A stretch of 64,000 nt of DNA from Serratia plymuthica NBRC 102599 (GTDB taxonomy: Bacteria; Pseudomonadota; Gammaproteobacteria; Enterobacterales; Enterobacteriaceae): positions 124,001 through 188,000 of the forward strand of contig NZ_BCTU01000001.1 of NCBI RefSeq assembly GCF_001590925.1. Reading direction: 5' to 3'. Below are positions 63,194 through 64,000 of the stretch, piece after piece (the first letter of the stretch is position 1; every line of letters starts with the position of its first letter). The notes under the pieces are model-generated. The model saw only the letters and a program-made list of their open reading frames with translations. It was not told the origin of the DNA and searched no databases. A program made the translations under genes and the position numbers.

Positions 63194-64000
63194 CTACTTA
63201 TCCAAATACGGCGCCAATACCTGCTGCGACCACTCCATAAAACTGCGTACGCGGCGCGATAAGTTTTGCCGGTGTGCGACGACGAATGAAACGGTCAAGG
63301 GCTCGGGGCGCAAATCCGGCAGAATCTCTATGAGCTCGCCGTTCTCAATGTATTCGATCAGGCTTGAGCGACCCGCCTGGATCAACCCCAAACCGGCCAG
63401 ACCTGCGGCATGGTAAGTCTGCACGCTATTGACGCTGATAGAGCCTGCCAGCATCAGCGTAGCGTAGCCGCCACCCTTAGGGTATTCCCATCCAAACGGC
63501 CGGCTCCCCAGTATTGGCGCGTAGTGGATCATGCGGTGTTCCTGCGCCAATAAATCCTCAAGCGTCTGGGGCACGCCGTGGTTTTTCAGGTAGGCGGGGC
63601 TTGCCACGTTCACCATGCTTAAAGCGCCCATCTTCTGCGCGACCAGCGTTTCGTCGACAATCTCTCCGATGCGCAGCGCGCAATCTATGCCTTCCTGAAT
63701 CAGGTCCACACGCCGGTCGGTACTGGATATCTCTAACTGAATTTCAGGATAAGTGGCCATAAACGAAGGGAGCGCGGGCACGATCGGGGTACGCGCCAGT
63801 TCCGTAGGTAGATCGATGCGCAGCCGCCCGCGCAGTGGCGTTTTACTGCCTGCGAACATGGCATTTAATTCTTCGGCATCCGCCAGCAATGCGCGTGCGC
63901 GGTTGTAAAAAGCGCGCCCATCGTCGGTCAACTGCACGGTACGCGTCGAGCGGTGCAGCAGCCGCACGCCCATGGCCGCTTCGATGCGGCGCACCACGTT
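63194..64000 (-). CDS. LysR-family regulator, N-terminus outside window
   Basis: The minus-strand frame is open to the right edge and reads NVVRRIEAAMGVRLLHRSTRTVQLTDDGRAF (in parts), the end of a LysR HTH, then a full effector domain (RLRIDLPTELARTPIVPALPS, VDLIQEGIDCALRIGE). About 30 N-terminal residues are missing. The window ends at 64000, so the ATG-like GTG inside is not the start. High GC marks the return to core chromosome. Target unknown. Confidence 0.85.
   Translation of the reverse strand, partial: NVVRRIEAAMGVRLLHRSTRTVQLTDDGRAFYNRARALLADAEELNAMFAGSKTPLRGRLRIDLPTELARTPIVPALPSFMATYPEIQLEISSTDRRVDLIQEGIDCALRIGEIVDETLVAQKMGALSMVNVASPAYLKNHGVPQTLEDLLAQEHRMIHYAPILGSRPFGWEYPKGGGYATLMLAGSISVNSVQTYHAAGLAGLGLIQAGRSSLIEYIENGELIEILPDLRPEPLTVSFVVAHRQNLSRRVRSFMEWSQQVLAPYLDK

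Overview
The window looks like a chromosomal segment of an enteric bacterium of the genus Serratia, probably the S. marcescens group. The reasons are the high GC of most genes, the enterobacterial gene types (CitDEFXG, Agp, AlkB, RspA-like dehydratase, WaaL-type ligase, TsgA) and their mosaic order. No rRNA, tRNA or CRISPR array was seen. Species assignment is inference from gene content only.

Layout. 1-3300 holds the 5' part of a membrane protein, a Fur-box-preceded siderophore permease/ATPase pair, and a scar where a deletion has joined the tail of a TonB receptor gene (minus strand) to the tail of citC (plus strand). 3410-9035 is an otherwise intact citrate fermentation operon, citDEFXG plus a CitT-type antiporter, lacking its ligase gene citC. 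9179-14960 carries agp, an orphan MNT antitoxin with a broken partner, a phosphopantetheinyl transferase, RarD-like transporter, AlkB, a LysR regulator and an AlaX editing protein. 14988-22233 is a sugar-acid catabolic regulon (idonate/gluconate dehydrogenases, mannonate-dehydratase-like enzyme, two MFS transporters, a GntR/FadR regulator) whose promoters share two short palindromic words. 22675-33458 is an ABC transporter/flavin monooxygenase/CMD-protein operon (with a frameshift in the double ATPase gene), then a sigma-54 activator fused to a sulfonate-binding-like domain, divergent from an SsuD-type monooxygenase with a good -24/-12 promoter. 33768-36936 is a small LPS outer-core locus. 37081-41028 holds redox enzymes, regulators, an acetyltransferase and a DMT protein. 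41073-46967 is a complete lac system, lacI-lacZ-lacY, with a CRP site, promoter and operator arranged as in E. coli. 47077-50502 has a Fur-box-preceded TonB siderophore receptor and an RpiR regulator.

50503-60079 is an AT-rich accessory island: a membrane-anchored protein, a gene broken by an amber codon, a Mrr-type nuclease fused to a ubiquitin-like domain, IS3 debris, a TIR-domain protein with a cysteine-rich N-terminus, a Rad50/RloC-like ABC ATPase with a CPxC hook and a HEPN-like tail, a WYL-like small protein and an InsA-like zinc-ribbon/HTH protein. This is the best place for an undescribed defence system. It is followed by a ushA-like/tsgA-like pair under a perfect CRP half-site pair and by a truncated LysR gene at the right edge.
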